DNA of 14,807 nt from Galdieria sulphuraria (GCF_000341285.1 NW_005178395.1:1-14807); one strand, 5' to 3'; shown: positions 1-10,470, counted from the stretch's first letter. Numbers and translations: made by a program. Notes: a model not told the origin generated them from the letters alone.

Positions 1-63
1 AAAAATGTCCCAACTCAAAACGAATATTTAGAGGAATCAATGCAACAAATTCAAACATATTGA
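1..63 (+). CDS. 3' end of an unidentified plus-strand gene (partial)
   Basis: Frame 1 is open from the window edge for 20 codons (KNVPTQNEYLEESMQQIQTY) and ends at TGA 61-63. The tail is polar and Gln/Glu-rich, with no motif that identifies a family. The main support is context: an AATAAA poly(A) signal begins 8 bases after the stop, the tight arrangement expected in compact eukaryotic genomes. A 20-codon open stretch could occur by chance in DNA this AT-rich, so the call is moderate. If real, this gene is convergent with the 705-residue gene to its right. Confidence 0.4.
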   Translation, partial: KNVPTQNEYLEESMQQIQTY

Positions 64-71
64 GAAATTTT

Positions 72-77
72 AATAAA
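72..77 (+). terminator. Poly(A) signal AATAAA of the left partial gene
   Basis: A perfect AATAAA lies just after the TGA that closes the left-edge reading frame. It sits in an A/T-rich run followed by a T/C-rich stretch, as is common at cleavage sites. The hexamer alone is frequent in AT-rich DNA, so its value comes from its position. Confidence 0.4.
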
Positions 78-1011
78 ATATTTCCTATCCTGTTTATATG
101 AAAACAAAGCATTTTTCGATCGATTCAACAAAGTTTCGTCATCCTTCCATCATTGAAGTTTGTAACGAAATTGTTATGGTGCAACAATTTACATTGTCTT
201 GCCGATCAACTTGTGGTTCTATCAAACCTAACGTAGTTGAAGACTCATACCAACTTTTAGCAAAGCAAATGTTATGTTTTGGTTACAGGAAACTTGGGTT
301 GCTCACTCAAGCATATTGAATCTCCGGCTGATGGAGATTTGTTTGAGAAACTTTCATATTTTCTTTTCCAAGAGACAATCCTGGAGTTTTGGTCTTTTTT
401 TGTATCTTTCCTAGAAAAACTTGTTTGTAGCATAATTTTCCATTACTCACGTTAAGTCATCATCACTCACGTCTCAATATTCTATCGCGATTTGTTTGGG
501 TGAGAAACCTATCCAGTAGCCTTTGAGAAAGACCAATGAAGCCATTCATTCTGAGTTTATGCTGAAAAGTAGAAACATTTTAGAAAATCTTCAATGTCAA
601 CAAATATTCAATCCATATTAAAAAAAGACAAAAGGCATAGAAGATTCTAAAACAATTGGAGCACAAGGCCAATCTCTCTTCTGTGTAGCACATCTCTCAA
701 ATACAAACTTCCCAGCCATTTGAAACCATTTCCAACAAAGTTTTCTAGAGATGCATTAAAATAGCAAAATTATTTTCACAAAGACCAAAAATGGCTAGAA
801 TGACTCAAGTAATCGGACACAATTGTCCCATATTTAGCATTGATGATATTCAGAACATATCATGCTATTAAATGCAATGTAGAATGGCTCAATTATAAAC
901 GATTATAAGCCAACTTCATAACAAGCTCACAAATTCTTTTCAAGGAAGACTGTATGGTGTCCAAAAGACAAGCAAGTAAGATGTAACCAAGTTTCAAACA
1001 TACAAAACAAT
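78..1011. other. Spacer between two convergent 3' ends, no supported gene
   Basis: No reading frame here has supporting evidence. The longest, 98-319 (+, 73 codons from an ATG), has no recognisable domain and is of a length expected by chance at this base composition. It ends just before a perfect small hairpin at 319-339. The position between two facing poly(A) signals makes a 3' UTR and spacer role the simplest reading. A short transcribed ORF at 98-319 cannot be ruled out. Confidence 0.5.
319..339. repeat. Perfect 7-bp inverted repeat with 7-nt loop
   Basis: AATCTCC (319-325) and its exact reverse complement GGAGATT (333-339) flank the loop GGCTGAT. It overlaps the stop codon region of the chance-length frame at 98-319. 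There is no T-tract typical of a bacterial terminator, and no function is assigned. A 7-bp stem of this kind can arise by chance in a window this long. Confidence 0.4.
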
Positions 1012-1017
1012 TTTATT
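1012..1017 (-). terminator. Poly(A) signal AATAAA of the 705-residue gene
   Basis: On the minus strand AATAAA lies about 37 bases after the stop codon at 1054, a usual distance for a short protist 3' UTR. It is followed by a T-rich stretch. Together with the intact reading frame it supports a normally polyadenylated nuclear transcript. Confidence 0.55.
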
Positions 1018-1053
1018 TGCTCTTCAAAACAAAGGGAAGGATTGAGTTAGAAT

Positions 1054-3171
1054 CTATTGCCAACTTAAGAAACTGTTACGGATTCTATCAAGTAAATCTA
1101 AACCAAAATCCCAAAAAGTAGGATTATGAGAAACATGAAATGCTCTTTCAAGTCCATTCAATATTTCTTCGTCAATCAGCATTTCCACATCTCTTTCACA
1201 AAGAATAACAAGTTCACAATTATCAGGTACTTTGAAAGAATCATTTCCAATAAACATTCCACTGGAATAACAACGACTTTGATTACCCAACTCATTAGAA
1301 ACATTCAAGGATAACTTTGTACTAACGATAATAAGCATACAATGATGAGAATCCACTGCACTGGATAAGACTTGATCATAAACAGGATATAAAAATTTCT
1401 TGGCTTCATCTATAATATCTGACCAGCCAATTCCTTCCGACTTCCAACGTCCTTTACAAGCAACTCCAACAGTAAGAACTTTGGGTTCCACAGGAGATTG
1501 TAATTGGAATATAATATCAGGACTATGAGAAGTAGCGTCCAAAGGAATGTAAATAGTCTCTAAATAAAGTGTCTCTCGAATAATCTTATTCCACTCAGTA
1601 TTGGCAAAAGTTCTTCGACTCTTGTTCGATTCATTTCTTGTTTCTCTAGAACTAACGACAGACTTCATATAGTGAATAGGTGATACTGAACTGATTGGAA
1701 GTTTCATTTGTTTCCATATTGGAGACAATTGACAGAACAATTCCCTCAACTCATTTCGATTCTTTGAAGACAACATCAAAACTAGTCGTAAAGCAACAAT
1801 TCCTTCAAATACACGACACTTTGAATAGAAGAAACAATCTACTGGTTCTACATCAAGTGATTCGAGAAGTATCTTTTCCAAAGAAGATATGGAAGGGTCC
1901 TTCTTGAAGATTCCAACAAATACTTTTGGAATAAGAATTTGCAAAGTATTCTGGTCAATAGGATATCGATATAGTCCCATCTCAGTTACGGCATCATATA
2001 AAAAGGACTCCGAGGTCAATCTATCATCTACTTTAAACGGTATACGATAAAGAGCCATCATCAAAAGTAAATCAAAAACACTTTTTCTATCTTCGTCCAA
2101 ATTCAATATTCGTTCCACAAATGGTTCAGCACAAATTCTTCGGAAATCGTAGTCATTCATACAAGTCAAACATTCTTCTTTCGATATAAAAGGCTGGTTT
2201 CTTGCTATTATATAATTCAAAAGCATATTTACTGCACGAGTCAACAAACCAGGAACTCCACCTGTACATTCCAACAACGAATCTGCCAATTCATTTACTG
2301 AAAATGAAGAACTACATAAGACATTACAAACCGGAACTTGAGTAGGTGTCTTTAGAAGACTCCTTTCAAGGAATTCAACGATACTGGAAGCGTCCAAAGG
2401 TGATAAAGGGATAAAATGTAATATAACTCTTGATAGCCCAAAAGCCACATCATTCTTAATACTTAAACCCTTGCTTTTCCCAACAACTATAAAAAACAAG
2501 TCGGGTTCTTCGCACAATTGACTAATGATACCGAAAAAGTCATTGTAAGGTCGAACCACACCTTTGTCATTCTTCTCCAGTTCAAAAAAAGTTGCCTTTG
2601 TATCAAACACACCAACTTCATCAAATGCTATAAGAAGATATTGATCGGAAGGAATGCCCAAAGTCTTCTGTAGCTCTGGAATTAGAAAGCTTGGATAGGG
2701 AGGAATGTGTCTGTAGGCTTCATCAGGCTTCATAAACGGTAGACCCATCTGATTACAAGCTGATCGGTACAATAAATAGTAGACTGCCCACTTTAGGTTT
2801 CGAAAAAACTCTATGGGGACTGTGGGCTTCAACTCCCTTAAATCCGCATAAAGCAACGAAGCCCTTTTCAGCTTCTCCAAAAAGGTTCTCCTCGAAGGGT
2901 CCGAAGCAAACGTCGACAGAAAAGTTTCACCAAACCTTTGCACCAACTCCAAATAGGTTCGGGCAAAGGTCGTTTTGCCCGAGCCAAAGAGATGGGGGGC
3001 AAATGGTATGGTCAAGCGATAGTCGCAACTACTTGTTACACCCCTGAGTTGCTTTCGGCCTTTATGAAGATCATACAGTTCTTCTGTCACTCGAACAACA
3101 TCTCTTTCACGATCTACCACAACAGACTCAAACTTGACCACAGCTTTCCACTTTTCATCCAAACTCGCCAT
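1054..3171 (-). CDS. Crinkler/RHS-type (CR-like) P-loop NTPase with C-terminal nuclease-like domain, 705 aa
   Basis: This is a single intronless frame of 705 residues. I start it at the ATG at 3171 (GCGATGGCG context). The frame extends 15 codons further upstream, but only a TTG could start there, and an in-frame TGA lies before that. Seen: Walker A GSGKT (63-67) within IPFAPHLFGSGKTTFAR, Walker B hydrophobics then FDE (D184-E185), a strand FFIVVGKSKG (226-235) placed like sensor 1, TGGVPGLL (303-310) near the end of the ATPase core, then a helical middle. The C-terminal part has PDIIF (D552) and VGVACKGRW (K573), the strand-turn-strand layout of PD-(D/E)xK nucleases. The acidic residue two before the Lys is Ala571, so activity is doubtful. 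There is no signal peptide or membrane segment. Known of the family: CR proteins couple a STAND/AAA-like NTPase to nuclease or kinase domains and act as nuclear effectors or in genome conflict. Inferred: membership in that family. Another archaeal-type STAND ATPase is the alternative. Confidence 0.8.
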   Translation of the reverse strand: MASLDEKWKAVVKFESVVVDRERDVVRVTEELYDLHKGRKQLRGVTSSCDYRLTIPFAPHLFGSGKTTFARTYLELVQRFGETFLSTFASDPSRRTFLEKLKRASLLYADLRELKPTVPIEFFRNLKWAVYYLLYRSACNQMGLPFMKPDEAYRHIPPYPSFLIPELQKTLGIPSDQYLLIAFDEVGVFDTKATFFELEKNDKGVVRPYNDFFGIISQLCEEPDLFFIVVGKSKGLSIKNDVAFGLSRVILHFIPLSPLDASSIVEFLERSLLKTPTQVPVCNVLCSSSFSVNELADSLLECTGGVPGLLTRAVNMLLNYIIARNQPFISKEECLTCMNDYDFRRICAEPFVERILNLDEDRKSVFDLLLMMALYRIPFKVDDRLTSESFLYDAVTEMGLYRYPIDQNTLQILIPKVFVGIFKKDPSISSLEKILLESLDVEPVDCFFYSKCRVFEGIVALRLVLMLSSKNRNELRELFCQLSPIWKQMKLPISSVSPIHYMKSVVSSRETRNESNKSRRTFANTEWNKIIRETLYLETIYIPLDATSHSPDIIFQLQSPVEPKVLTVGVACKGRWKSEGIGWSDIIDEAKKFLYPVYDQVLSSAVDSHHCMLIIVSTKLSLNVSNELGNQSRCYSSGMFIGNDSFKVPDNCELVILCERDVEMLIDEEILNGLERAFHVSHNPTFWDFGLDLLDRIRNSFLSWQ

Positions 3172-3215
3172 CGCCAAAGAGAAATTAAACAACCTTCTGT
3201 TTATTTCGGAGTACA

Positions 3216-3229
3216 AATATAAATAAATG
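3216..3229 (-). promoter_or_regulatory. TATA-like element upstream of the CR-like gene
   Basis: On the minus strand the sequence TTTATTTATATTTG lies 45-58 bases before the chosen ATG at 3171. It is the nearest TATA-like run and its spacing suits a short 5' UTR. The region is AT-rich, so this is suggestive only. Choosing the ATG rather than the upstream TTG places this element outside the coding region. Confidence 0.3.
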
Positions 3230-4103
3230 AACGATTGACTGTTTGTCGGTCACAACAACAACAAGGAAAACAGTAAAGGATACCAATCCAACTTCTTCTC
3301 TTTATCAACTGATGACTATATCATACCCTTTATGGCTTGGACTGAGATGATTTGAACTATGGAAGAACGATCAATATGGCTTTTTCAACTATCGATATTT
3401 TTATTCTCGTATGCTAATATAATGGTAACTCTCATAGGGTACAAGAACGATTGGAAGGAAGCCAATGTTTATTTCACAAGTTTTTTATGCTCTTTGAGAG
3501 TATAAAGCTATTAAACATGGCCCATTCTCACATAGATAAGAAAGTTTCTTTCAGAATTTTCGAGAGTAGTCATGAGAGTTCCGAGCAATATAGATTGTTC
3601 ATGAAGAATTTGTTCCATAGACGTCTCTCTCTAGATTTTCTGTATCTTATGGAATAGTTTTCACGTCACTTTTGCTTCATTTCGAAACACGGAACTAGAG
3701 TATGAACCAAGTCATTCTCTTCTGTAGTCTATTCAAAAGCTCCAGTTGAAATATTATTATTTAGTAGAAATGCAGAAACCCGCAAGCACAACACTGCTTT
3801 ATTCTCAGCAATCATCAAATTCCTTTCTTACAATATCATGACAAGTAGCAGCTTATCACTAAAGCTACAAAAGTTGATGATAGCAAAAGACAAAAGCAAA
3901 ATAAATGTACAAAGAAGGATCCAAAATATCTCGTGGTTTTATCAAATCTCAGAAACAACAATGACTCACACAAGTGTATCATCAATACTCAATTTCTGTA
4001 GGAGTCAACAACTCCTGTTTCTCCTCTGAAAATACTTGCAGACAATAGTGACATTTGATATTGTGGATTCTGCTAAGAGAAAACTTATTTTCAAAAAAGT
4101 TCA

Positions 4104-4120
4104 ATTCAGTCCAACTGAAT
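4104..4120. repeat. Perfect 7-bp inverted repeat with 3-nt loop
   Basis: ATTCAGT and ACTGAAT flank the loop CCA, making a compact near-palindrome. No coding or RNA feature explains it, and short palindromes of this size are not rare. Confidence 0.35.
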
Positions 4121-7100
4121 CTATTCTATCGGTTCTCTTCTCGTTTTTCATCATAGCATTTGAATCATAGTTGAATTGTCTCTTCCAGGTAGCCCACTAT
4201 ATAGTTGAGGTGTTTTTGAAGGTAAACATGACTGTTTAGGTTTGAAGGTTTTCACTGCCTCCTCTTGAACTTTGTAGAAACCACAAATTGTGAACATAGA
4301 TAAGAAAGCAAACTATATAAAACACAAAGCTGCCTTAGGGCATGGATAACTCCAAGAGAACTCTTATTTCTTCCAGTACGAAGAAAACAAAACTTTTAAA
4401 AGCTCTGCAAATTCAAGGAAAGATTTGTTCCGCTGCAGTTGTCTCCTACTCTTTTCCCACTCTCTCATCCATCAGCTCGTTGAATGAGTCATAATACAAA
4501 AGTTATTCGTGTTAGACACTAGGCAGAAGACTCTCGCGAAATATAACCTGACGGGTACGTTGGTGGAGGCTTCTCCTTAGATATTTGTAACAAGAATCAA
4601 AGACAACTCAAAGTTTTGTATAAACAAACTGTCTACATGTACAAGAAACGTTCATTTCCATTAGGGACAAGTCAAACATAAAGAAGAAAAGATAAAGTTT
4701 TATCCAAATTGCTCTAAAAAGAAGGAAAATGTCTCTTTCAACTTTGTATTATTCAGCAGAATAAAATTGTGCAGAGTCAAATTGATATTGTGATTATCCA
4801 AACTGGTAAAGGTCTTGTTCTTTTAAATATATTAGATCAATTTCGTCTCCTAGTGAAAAGAAAAGAATATAAACGTAGAAATAATGGAAAAATAAGAATC
4901 TTTCATCTCCTCTTGGCAAAGTAACAAAGAAGGTGAATCTTGAAATATATGTGCAAGGAGAAGCGAAAGCATCACCACTTTTACCGTTGTTATACTAGTC
5001 AAAAAGTCTCAAAAAGTTCTTTAGGTGGAGAACGAACCAATAGCCTTGAATCGTTTGAGGTTCGATCCTCCTTGACGTAAGTAGTTTATGTACGAATTTG
5101 TGTATAGACAAAAGTATTCCCAACCTTTGGTCAGTTTTTTATTATCGTCCTGTTCTCTGTATACTTTCCAATTCTAGAGTTGAATATACGATTTATTCTT
5201 CTTTATAACTCGTAATCGAACAAAGATTGCTCCTTGAGCGTAATTTGCATAGAAGGAAAGGTTCTAGTTCTCACAATGCAAGCCAAACAGAGTTAATGTC
5301 ATTGAAATTAGAAAATGACAATTTTACACCGTCAAGCACTTTTCCTAAATTTTGAGTGACCAACAAAGAAAGGCTCTCAGAACGAGAACGAGTCAAAAAC
5401 TAGTTGTAGCAAAACCCGTTCTTGATTTGTTATCAAAATAGGGTCACAAGAAGTTTAAAATTTACCTTGCAGAGACAAGATTGATCAAACTCAACTCTGT
5501 TAAAAGGCTACAGTGTCGCTAGGGAGTTGAGAGGACCTTTGATACGACACTGTTCTTCTCGTTTCACAACAATACTGAAATGTGAGATTGAATGTATCTA
5601 GCACACTTATTGTTCCAGAAACTTTTTACATATCTCCAAGTGGAATATTTTCTTTCATAAAACTCACTAGTCACTCAAAATAATATATCTCCAGTGAAAG
5701 GAGACAATACAAAACAATCCTTCTCATAACAATCCAATTAGAAATGAACACAATGGTTTGATTGTTGGATAAAAAGGAAGGCTCAGTGAGTGTTGTCAAC
5801 GCTGTGGACCTGATTCAAGTTTGCTAGTGAAACTTTTCAGACTTTAATTTCTAAAACGAATTCGTCGTTTGTTTTAGTTGGACAAGTGAATTTCTATTAT
5901 CTACGTTTCTTTTTTAAGCCCTTCAAATGTTTCTTTTAGAACAGTCCATCGAGTCCTGAGCTCTGAGTTCCAAGTAGACTGTAGTTTCTTTTTAGTATTT
6001 ACAACTTTTATTATCTCTTTGGAGTTTATATACTTTATGCAACACTTGTTGTTATTTCACTTCTGGTCTTGTATGGAAATTTGAGATTAGCGTTGTCGAG
6101 AAGAGAGCAAAGACAGAGGAATTCAAGCTGTCGTTGAGTGTTGGTAGATTAATCAATTAGTTGTCTCACAAGTTTGTTTATTTCTATCGATAATTGTTTC
6201 AGAGCAGTTTTGCGTATTTATTAGCAGTTGAAAGTCCTGTAGTCTGTTGTTGAGATTCTGAGAATCAGGCTTGGGGCTATTATTTCAAAGATATTCTACA
6301 AGAACAAGAAACCAGTCAGACACTCAGTTGAGTGTTTTGGTCAGTTCACAGATTAACTTTTTGTATGTTAGTTTTTTGCCTTCTATATGACTCTTTTCAC
6401 GATGGAGAAATCGGTCTGTAACTCTGCAACAGGCATTTCTCAGAATAGCATAGGAAAGTCTTGAGTCCATCATTGCACATTTTTAATGGCTGTTTGTATT
6501 GTTGTGCTTTTAGATCAATTCTTATTGATTCGAGTATATATTTTGAAATATCATGGATGTGGGGCTTTAGATAACGAAAGCTGAATAAACTTGAATTTTG
6601 AAAGCAAGGGAACAGTTTTTAGTTCAAAATATACTCAACTTGTTGGGAACCGTGAAATAAAGCAAGCAAAAGAGCATTGCTGAAAGTCATGGTTATGTCC
6701 ACCTGGTAAAATGTTTTGACGATAGCGACTGTAGCTACTAGTCCGTTTTGAGAGACGCCTTTGTTTTTTTGAATTACGGGGTTTACCGAGGGTGAAATAT
6801 GTTTAAAAGGATATTTAAGTCGTAAGAGTGATAAAGTTGGAACTAGTATTAATGGTGTTTCTGAAAGGCATCTATTGCAAATCGTCTTTGGTCCTTATAT
6901 AGTTGAATAGGAGGGTAACAGTAGTAGGAAGGTATGAATGGGATACAAGGCGACTTGTGTAAAACATTACTTGCCGTGTCAAGAGTGCTGCTGATCTGTT
7001 TTTTTTTCAACACACTGAAAGTCATGCTGTTGAAAGTAGTGGTAGTTGTAGCTGTCAAAAAGCGAAAAGGAGACTTCACATTTTGTGCAAACAGCTTGCG

Positions 7101-7372
7101 TTTGGATAGTATACAAAGTAGCTCTTAAAGAAACTCACGAAGGATTGGTTGAACTTCTACAAGGTTACACAAGTGCACACATTGATATCATCGTGTTCGA
7201 CTAGAGTTTTGGTTTGACTCTGAAAATAAAGTCCAACTTTTGGTAGATAATTCCTAGAAAGCATACGCAGACGATCAAAGTGGTTTGCAAATACATTGAC
7301 ACGAACCTAAAACATTTTTCGACTGTCGCAGCAAAATCAAACCATTCGCCACTACTCGAAATTCAACCACAG

Positions 7373-7384
7373 CAACAACAACAA
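7373..7384 (+). repeat. (CAA)4 microsatellite
   Basis: Four CAA units directly precede the ATG at 7387 that opens a 112-codon frame. A longer CAA tract follows 150 bases downstream in the same orientation. Confidence 0.6.
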
Positions 7385-7386
7385 AT

Positions 7387-7725
7387 ATGAGCCCAAGCCT
7401 ACTGCAGTATGGCACAGTCATCAATTCTACAAAGAGAATGATTCGTGTTTCTATCTTTTACTGTTTTCTTCGTTGTTGGCATGAGTGGAGAATTGTCATT
7501 GTTTTTTTTGCTTCGAATTGTAAACAGACAGCAACAACAACAACAACAAGAGAAAGTTATAGTGTATTGGTTAGTAGTATATGGAATATTAATAATAGTT
7601 TTTGTCATAAAAGTACGAATTTGGCCTATTTTTTACCATACAGGAAAATTGTATTGTTGACTTTAGAAGATAAAAGGGCATTATTTGCACATTTAAAAGC
7701 TATTCCTGTACCTTGCTGTCGGTAG
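7387..7725 (+). other. Two overlapping small open frames over a CAA tract, coding status uncertain
   Basis: One frame runs from ATG 7387 to TAG 7725 (112 codons) and carries a run of Thr codons. A second runs from ATG 7481 to TGA 7660 (59 codons) and carries seven Gln followed by a hydrophobic stretch, VIVYWLVVYGILIIVFVIKV, that could be a membrane segment. T-rich DNA gives hydrophobic translations automatically, and CAA runs stay open in several frames, so neither is strong. A pyrimidine-rich acceptor-like TTTTTTACCATACAG ends at 7645 and could join the first part to the last 26 codons of the first frame. I recognise no family. This is the longest open stretch in the gene-poor block. Confidence 0.2.
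7532..7549 (+). repeat. (CAA)6 microsatellite
   Basis: Six perfect CAA units preceded by CAG. They would read as polyglutamine in the frame of ATG 7481, as polythreonine in the frame of ATG 7387, and as polycysteine in one minus-strand frame. Confidence 0.8.
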
Positions 7726-8786
7726 AACTAAATACGGTTCTGATTTTGAACAACAAATAGGGTATCGAGTTGCTTTAATGGTCGATTTTCGATTTTTCTT
7801 CTACATGTTTGAGAAAAATCTTTACCTTTTGATTCTTGAAACAAACTTATTTGTTATCTCATGATAGTATGATGAAGCAACTAGTCGTCAATTCTTTTCC
7901 GAAAACGTCGACGTAAAAACCTTTCAGAAGCTTTTTTCATTGGAAATCCCAATCACATAAAATCTCTTTGTCCCCCGATAGTTGCGTTGCATTTGTAGGG
8001 ATGGGCAATTGATACTCCAAGTGATCAATTCGAGACAATTTCGTCAGTTGAAACAAGTAATCTTTCACAAGTGAACTTGCAGTATCATGAAAGTGTACAA
8101 CATACTGTTTTCTGTGATCTAGAATCTACTACTGATTTATCTGAACATATTGTAATGCTCTCATTTTGAAACCATCTTATGATTATTTGTGCTTTAGAAC
8201 ATTTCCATCTTACTTGTTCGACCCTAAGACCAGGTTGTTATGGAGTAGTCATCTAGTCGATAAGGATAAGATAATATCTCTATTTCTTTTTTTGTCTTCT
8301 TTATCGTCATAATTGTAGAATGGTGACAATCTTGTTCTTTAGAGTTGTAATATGTTCTTACAAGAAAGGAGATGAATATGATAAAAAGTAGTATTCAAAG
8401 ACTGCGAGATAATGTAAATTCAAAGAAAGAATCAACTAGATTGCTGTCAAAGTTCTGTACAAACGATTTGCTGGGAATAGAAATTGAACTTGTCCTAGTA
8501 CGAAATACTGGTTGTTTTCCCTTATTAATATGAATTGCCATAAAAGACAAGATTTACGTTTTACATAGTACATACTTTTCGAATGAAATAATATAGAAAG
8601 GTTAGTTGAAAGAAATTCAAGGAAAAGAAGTAAATGAATGCTTCCCTGGCTTCACAGGGTTAAAATATCAGACACATGATGTACAGATTTTGAGGTTGAT
8701 CCTAACAAAAAGCAAACAAAAACAACTCTGTGATTTTTACACAAGTAGCAGCAAAACACAAACTAATAGTCATGTTCTAATTTCAG
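7726..8786. other. Gene-poor AT-rich block, second part
   Basis: Nothing convincing is seen. The longest frame in it (8606 to 8815, + strand) has no internal support and starts at a non-ATG codon. The block ends in CTAATTTCAG (8777-8786), an acceptor-like sequence considered with the next entry. Confidence 0.5.
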
Positions 8787-9048
8787 GATCCTATCGTATA
8801 TCCTTTAATGTTTGAACTTTTCGCAACCTTTGGTGGTTTTCATCCACCTCTTAATCTTGAACTATTACCACAATTGATGCAAGTCATAAATAACAATGTA
8901 TTTATGCCGTACCAATACCTTGTTTCTATTGATGAGTTGAATTTGAATCTAATTTCAGAGTGATACCCGAAACAATTCAGGTTACAGCTGTATTGAAGGA
9001 AGTAATAATCACTTGCTTGAGAGTACTACTGAATCTTACCACTTCTAG
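8787..9048 (+). other. Candidate two-exon 3' end of a small gene (tentative)
   Basis: Two copies of the same acceptor-like word, TCTAATTTCAG, end at 8786 and 8958, 172 bases apart. From 8787 a frame of 37 codons (starting DPIVYPLMFELF) runs to a possible GTATTT donor at 8898. Removing 8898-8958 (61 nt) keeps the frame open for 29 more codons, to TAG 9046-9048. The peptide before the junction is mixed hydrophobic/polar and more protein-like than its surroundings. I do not recognise the family and find no convincing upstream donor or start. Unspliced, the frame stops at 8961. Chance remains a real explanation. Confidence 0.25.
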
Positions 9049-10470
9049 TTAAATCTCAACGGGATATGGCTTAATTATTCCAGTAGATACGTAAGAAAAG
9101 GTCTATTTGATTTCTTCCTCCTCAACGTAACTAGAAACTGGTTACTGGTTTATATTACTTGAATTGCATACTGAATTCAATGATTTACTGTTCATTGGAA
9201 AGAAAGTAAGATATTTCTTGATACTGCTCATTTAAAATGACTTTTTGTGCAAGAGTTAGTCATTTGTTGATTACTAGTCGATTATTTCATCAAGAAGAAA
9301 TTCTGTTTCATAAGTGAATGTCGTCTATGGTTGATTCAACTTTTGAATTCTTAGAGATTATACTGAATTTATAGAACGAATCAGTCCGTATCCCGAGAAA
9401 AACGATTTGCCATATAGTATTAATAGTAGTCCTAATACTAGAAATACAGAGGACTAGGGAGATGAAGACTTGGTTTGAAAAAAACTTGATAGTGTTTGAC
9501 TGTCCAATTATTCCTCCGCAATATTGGATAAGCTTTCGTTGATCATTTCATCCTAGATAGTTTTCATGAATCCACTCAAGCGATGAATTCTAATGTATCC
9601 TTGCAGTGCCACGAATATAATACTACCAGTTTATATATTTTGATATTAACTAGTTGTTTGTTTAGATATAAGTACATTAACCTGTACTTGATTCAATTGA
9701 TTACTACTTGTTTTGAAGCGCTTTTAGTTATACTATTTCGTTCCAACCAAGCATCACTGGGTACGCTGTAGTCACTTCGCAGACAAGAATCTAATATGAG
9801 ATGTCAATCTTTTTTCAAGTATTCGCATCTAAATGCGTTGATTGTTAGAAACGTTCAAACTTGAATATTGAAATACAGCCCTAGTAATGAATGGAGTCAA
9901 TGTGTTAGACAAGATAACGGCACAACTCGATGCACACAAAAGTTGAATCAACGTTTCCATTCAAAACCAATTAGTTGATAGTAAGACTAACATACGTTGT
10001 TATTTTTTAGGGGTATCTAAAAGAGAGTTGGTTGAATTGTCATTATGTGCAAAATGCGTTATCCAATAGAGTTTCTGTTAGATAGTGTTTGTATAAGATG
10101 GCTTCTTTAAGGTAGAATTGATACTTTATTGACTACTAGTTGTCGAGTTGATAAAGACTTTGTACCCTTGCACTTGAAATCTTGCTGTTGTATGTACAGA
10201 GTCTTTATATCCGAAGCAGTGTTTTATGTGGTCTTTAGGTACCCTATATGCTTGATTCAACGTCGAATTGGCCAAGATTATCTTGAATTGACTAAAATAA
10301 TTTAGTCCTTACTCTAAAAGGATGATTTACAGACTATTATTTGGATTACTTAAAATCAAGTCGAAGATCAATTCATGTGAGAATCACTGGGTAAGAATCC
10401 GAATTACAACAAAGCATCAATGTTTCCCTTGATATCTGTATGCTGTGTGCAATATTAGGGTAAGCCGTTG

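Larger units (their letters stand above)
3230..7386. other. Gene-poor AT-rich block, first part
   Basis: Stops are dense in all six frames and no open stretch exceeds about 76 codons, which is chance level for this composition. I see no transposase, reverse transcriptase, tRNA or rRNA signature on either strand. Items present: a CAA run near 3252, a 7-bp inverted repeat at 4104-4120, a B-box-like word at 5059-5068 without a matching A box, and seven copies of AGTTGAA in either orientation. The stretch upstream of the CR-like gene (about 3230-3500) is its most likely promoter zone. Confidence 0.5.

Noticed and set aside
2938-3222. Plus-strand frame of 94 codons opposite the 5' part of the CR-like gene
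   Set aside because: It is antisense to a well-supported gene with domain motifs and is best explained as a shadow frame.
3451-3657. Plus-strand 68-codon frame upstream of the CR-like gene
   Set aside because: Length is at chance level, it starts at a non-ATG codon, and there are no motifs, clear promoter or poly(A) signal.
5059-5068. GGTTCGATCC, matching the tRNA B box
   Set aside because: The following bases do not pair into a standard 5-bp T stem with a 7-base loop, and no A box or acceptor stem is found at the right distance upstream.
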